Source of the DNA: Acidobacteriaceae bacterium
Lineage (GTDB): Bacteria > Acidobacteriota > Terriglobia > Terriglobales > Acidobacteriaceae
Length of the DNA stretch: 6,727 nucleotides
Direction: 5' to 3'
Assembly (NCBI GenBank): GCA_030838305.1
Contig: JAUTWY010000196.1
Coordinates: 1 to 6,727 of the forward strand
Shown: one piece after another, positions 6,520 to 6,727 of the stretch
Layout: the number at the start of each line of letters is the position of its first letter
Position numbering within the stretch: position 1 is the first letter of the stretch
Notes under the pieces: model-generated
What the model was told of the DNA's origin: nothing
Seen by the model: only the letters and a program-made list of their open reading frames with translations
Database searches by the model: none
Made by a program: the position numbers and the translations under genes

Positions 6520-6727
6520 ATGATGACCACGCCGAGCACGCCAGCATCGTCGTCCGCTCAGGCTGGTTCTGCATCTCGCCCTTGTCCAATGATTGCGATT
6601 CTGCCTTGGGGCGACTTCATCGAAGATTTCCTCGACGCTATCGGAGTTTCTTTGGAAGAGTTTTCTTCCAAGATGACTGGTGGCTGGCTCTTCGGTTACG
6701 TCGAAGCGCTGCGGCTTCAGGGAATTC
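6520..6727 (+). CDS. N-terminal fragment of a probable GT-B (family 4-like) glycosyltransferase, cut by the window end
   Basis: An open frame runs from ATG 6520 to the window end, 69 codons plus one base, starting 4 bases after the methyltransferase stop. The first ~23 residues are Ser/Thr/Ala-rich and low in complexity. From Met24 (6589) it reads MIAILPWGDFIEDFL, then MTGGWLFGYVEAL, a hydrophobic first strand and Gly-rich loop as at the start of GT-B glycosyltransferases; I recall very similar openings in cyanobacterial exopolysaccharide clusters. The true start is uncertain: ATG at 6520, 6523 and 6589 are all in frame and none has a good Shine-Dalgarno site. Close spacing favours 6520, the conserved region favours 6589. 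Catalytic parts lie beyond the window, so the family assignment rests on N-terminal similarity from memory. Confidence 0.7.
   Translation, partial: MMTTPSTPASSSAQAGSASRPCPMIAILPWGDFIEDFLDAIGVSLEEFSSKMTGGWLFGYVEALRLQGI

Noticed and set aside
6722..6727. EcoRI site (GAATTC) at the window end as a cloning boundary
   Set aside because: Several internal GAATTC sites exist (near 1606, 1748, 1866, 5552 and 6060), so the end site is probably coincidental.
1..6727. CRISPR array, insertion sequence, tRNA, rRNA or attachment site
   Set aside because: No spaced direct repeats, transposase frame, terminal inverted repeats or cloverleaf-like sequence was found on reading both strands.

Overview
The window is a 6.7 kb piece of a bacterial surface-glycan (exopolysaccharide, capsule or lipid-linked glycan) gene cluster, with every well-supported gene on the + strand. 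Moderately high G+C, Shine-Dalgarno-like sites, tightly overlapping genes and the type of glycosyltransferases fit a soil or environmental Gram-negative bacterium. Acidobacteriota is my best guess, from general sequence style only; no rRNA or other marker is present, so the taxonomy is weak.

Layout. Positions 1-334 are mostly non-coding. They may hold the very start of a divergent gene at the left edge (weak), a few short inverted repeats, a poor promoter candidate and one 10/11 match to the ops element of enterobacterial polysaccharide operons. From 335 six genes run head to tail: (1) an ABCB-type half-transporter with fused membrane and ATPase domains; (2) a GT-A family 2 glycosyltransferase with an extra N-terminal domain; (3) a second family 2 glycosyltransferase of another subfamily, resembling cyanobacterial HpsE-type proteins; (4) a third family 2 glycosyltransferase, paralogous to gene 2 and sharing its N-terminal domain; (5) a class I SAM-dependent methyltransferase; (6) the first ~69 codons of what looks like a GT-B glycosyltransferase, cut by the window end.

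The genes are packed as one translationally coupled operon. Three consecutive junctions are 4-base stop/start overlaps (ATGA at 2131, GTGA at 3378, ATGA at 4391), the fourth is a 14-base overlap (5763-5776) and the last is a 4-base gap. By inference, the glycosyltransferases add successive sugars to a carrier-bound glycan at the inner face of the membrane, the methyltransferase decorates it (for example O-methylation of a sugar), and the ABC transporter flips or exports the product.

No clearly new biological system is visible. The points most worth following are the shared, apparently unnamed N-terminal domain of the two paralogous glycosyltransferases, their arrangement around an unrelated third enzyme, and the ops-like element in the leader.
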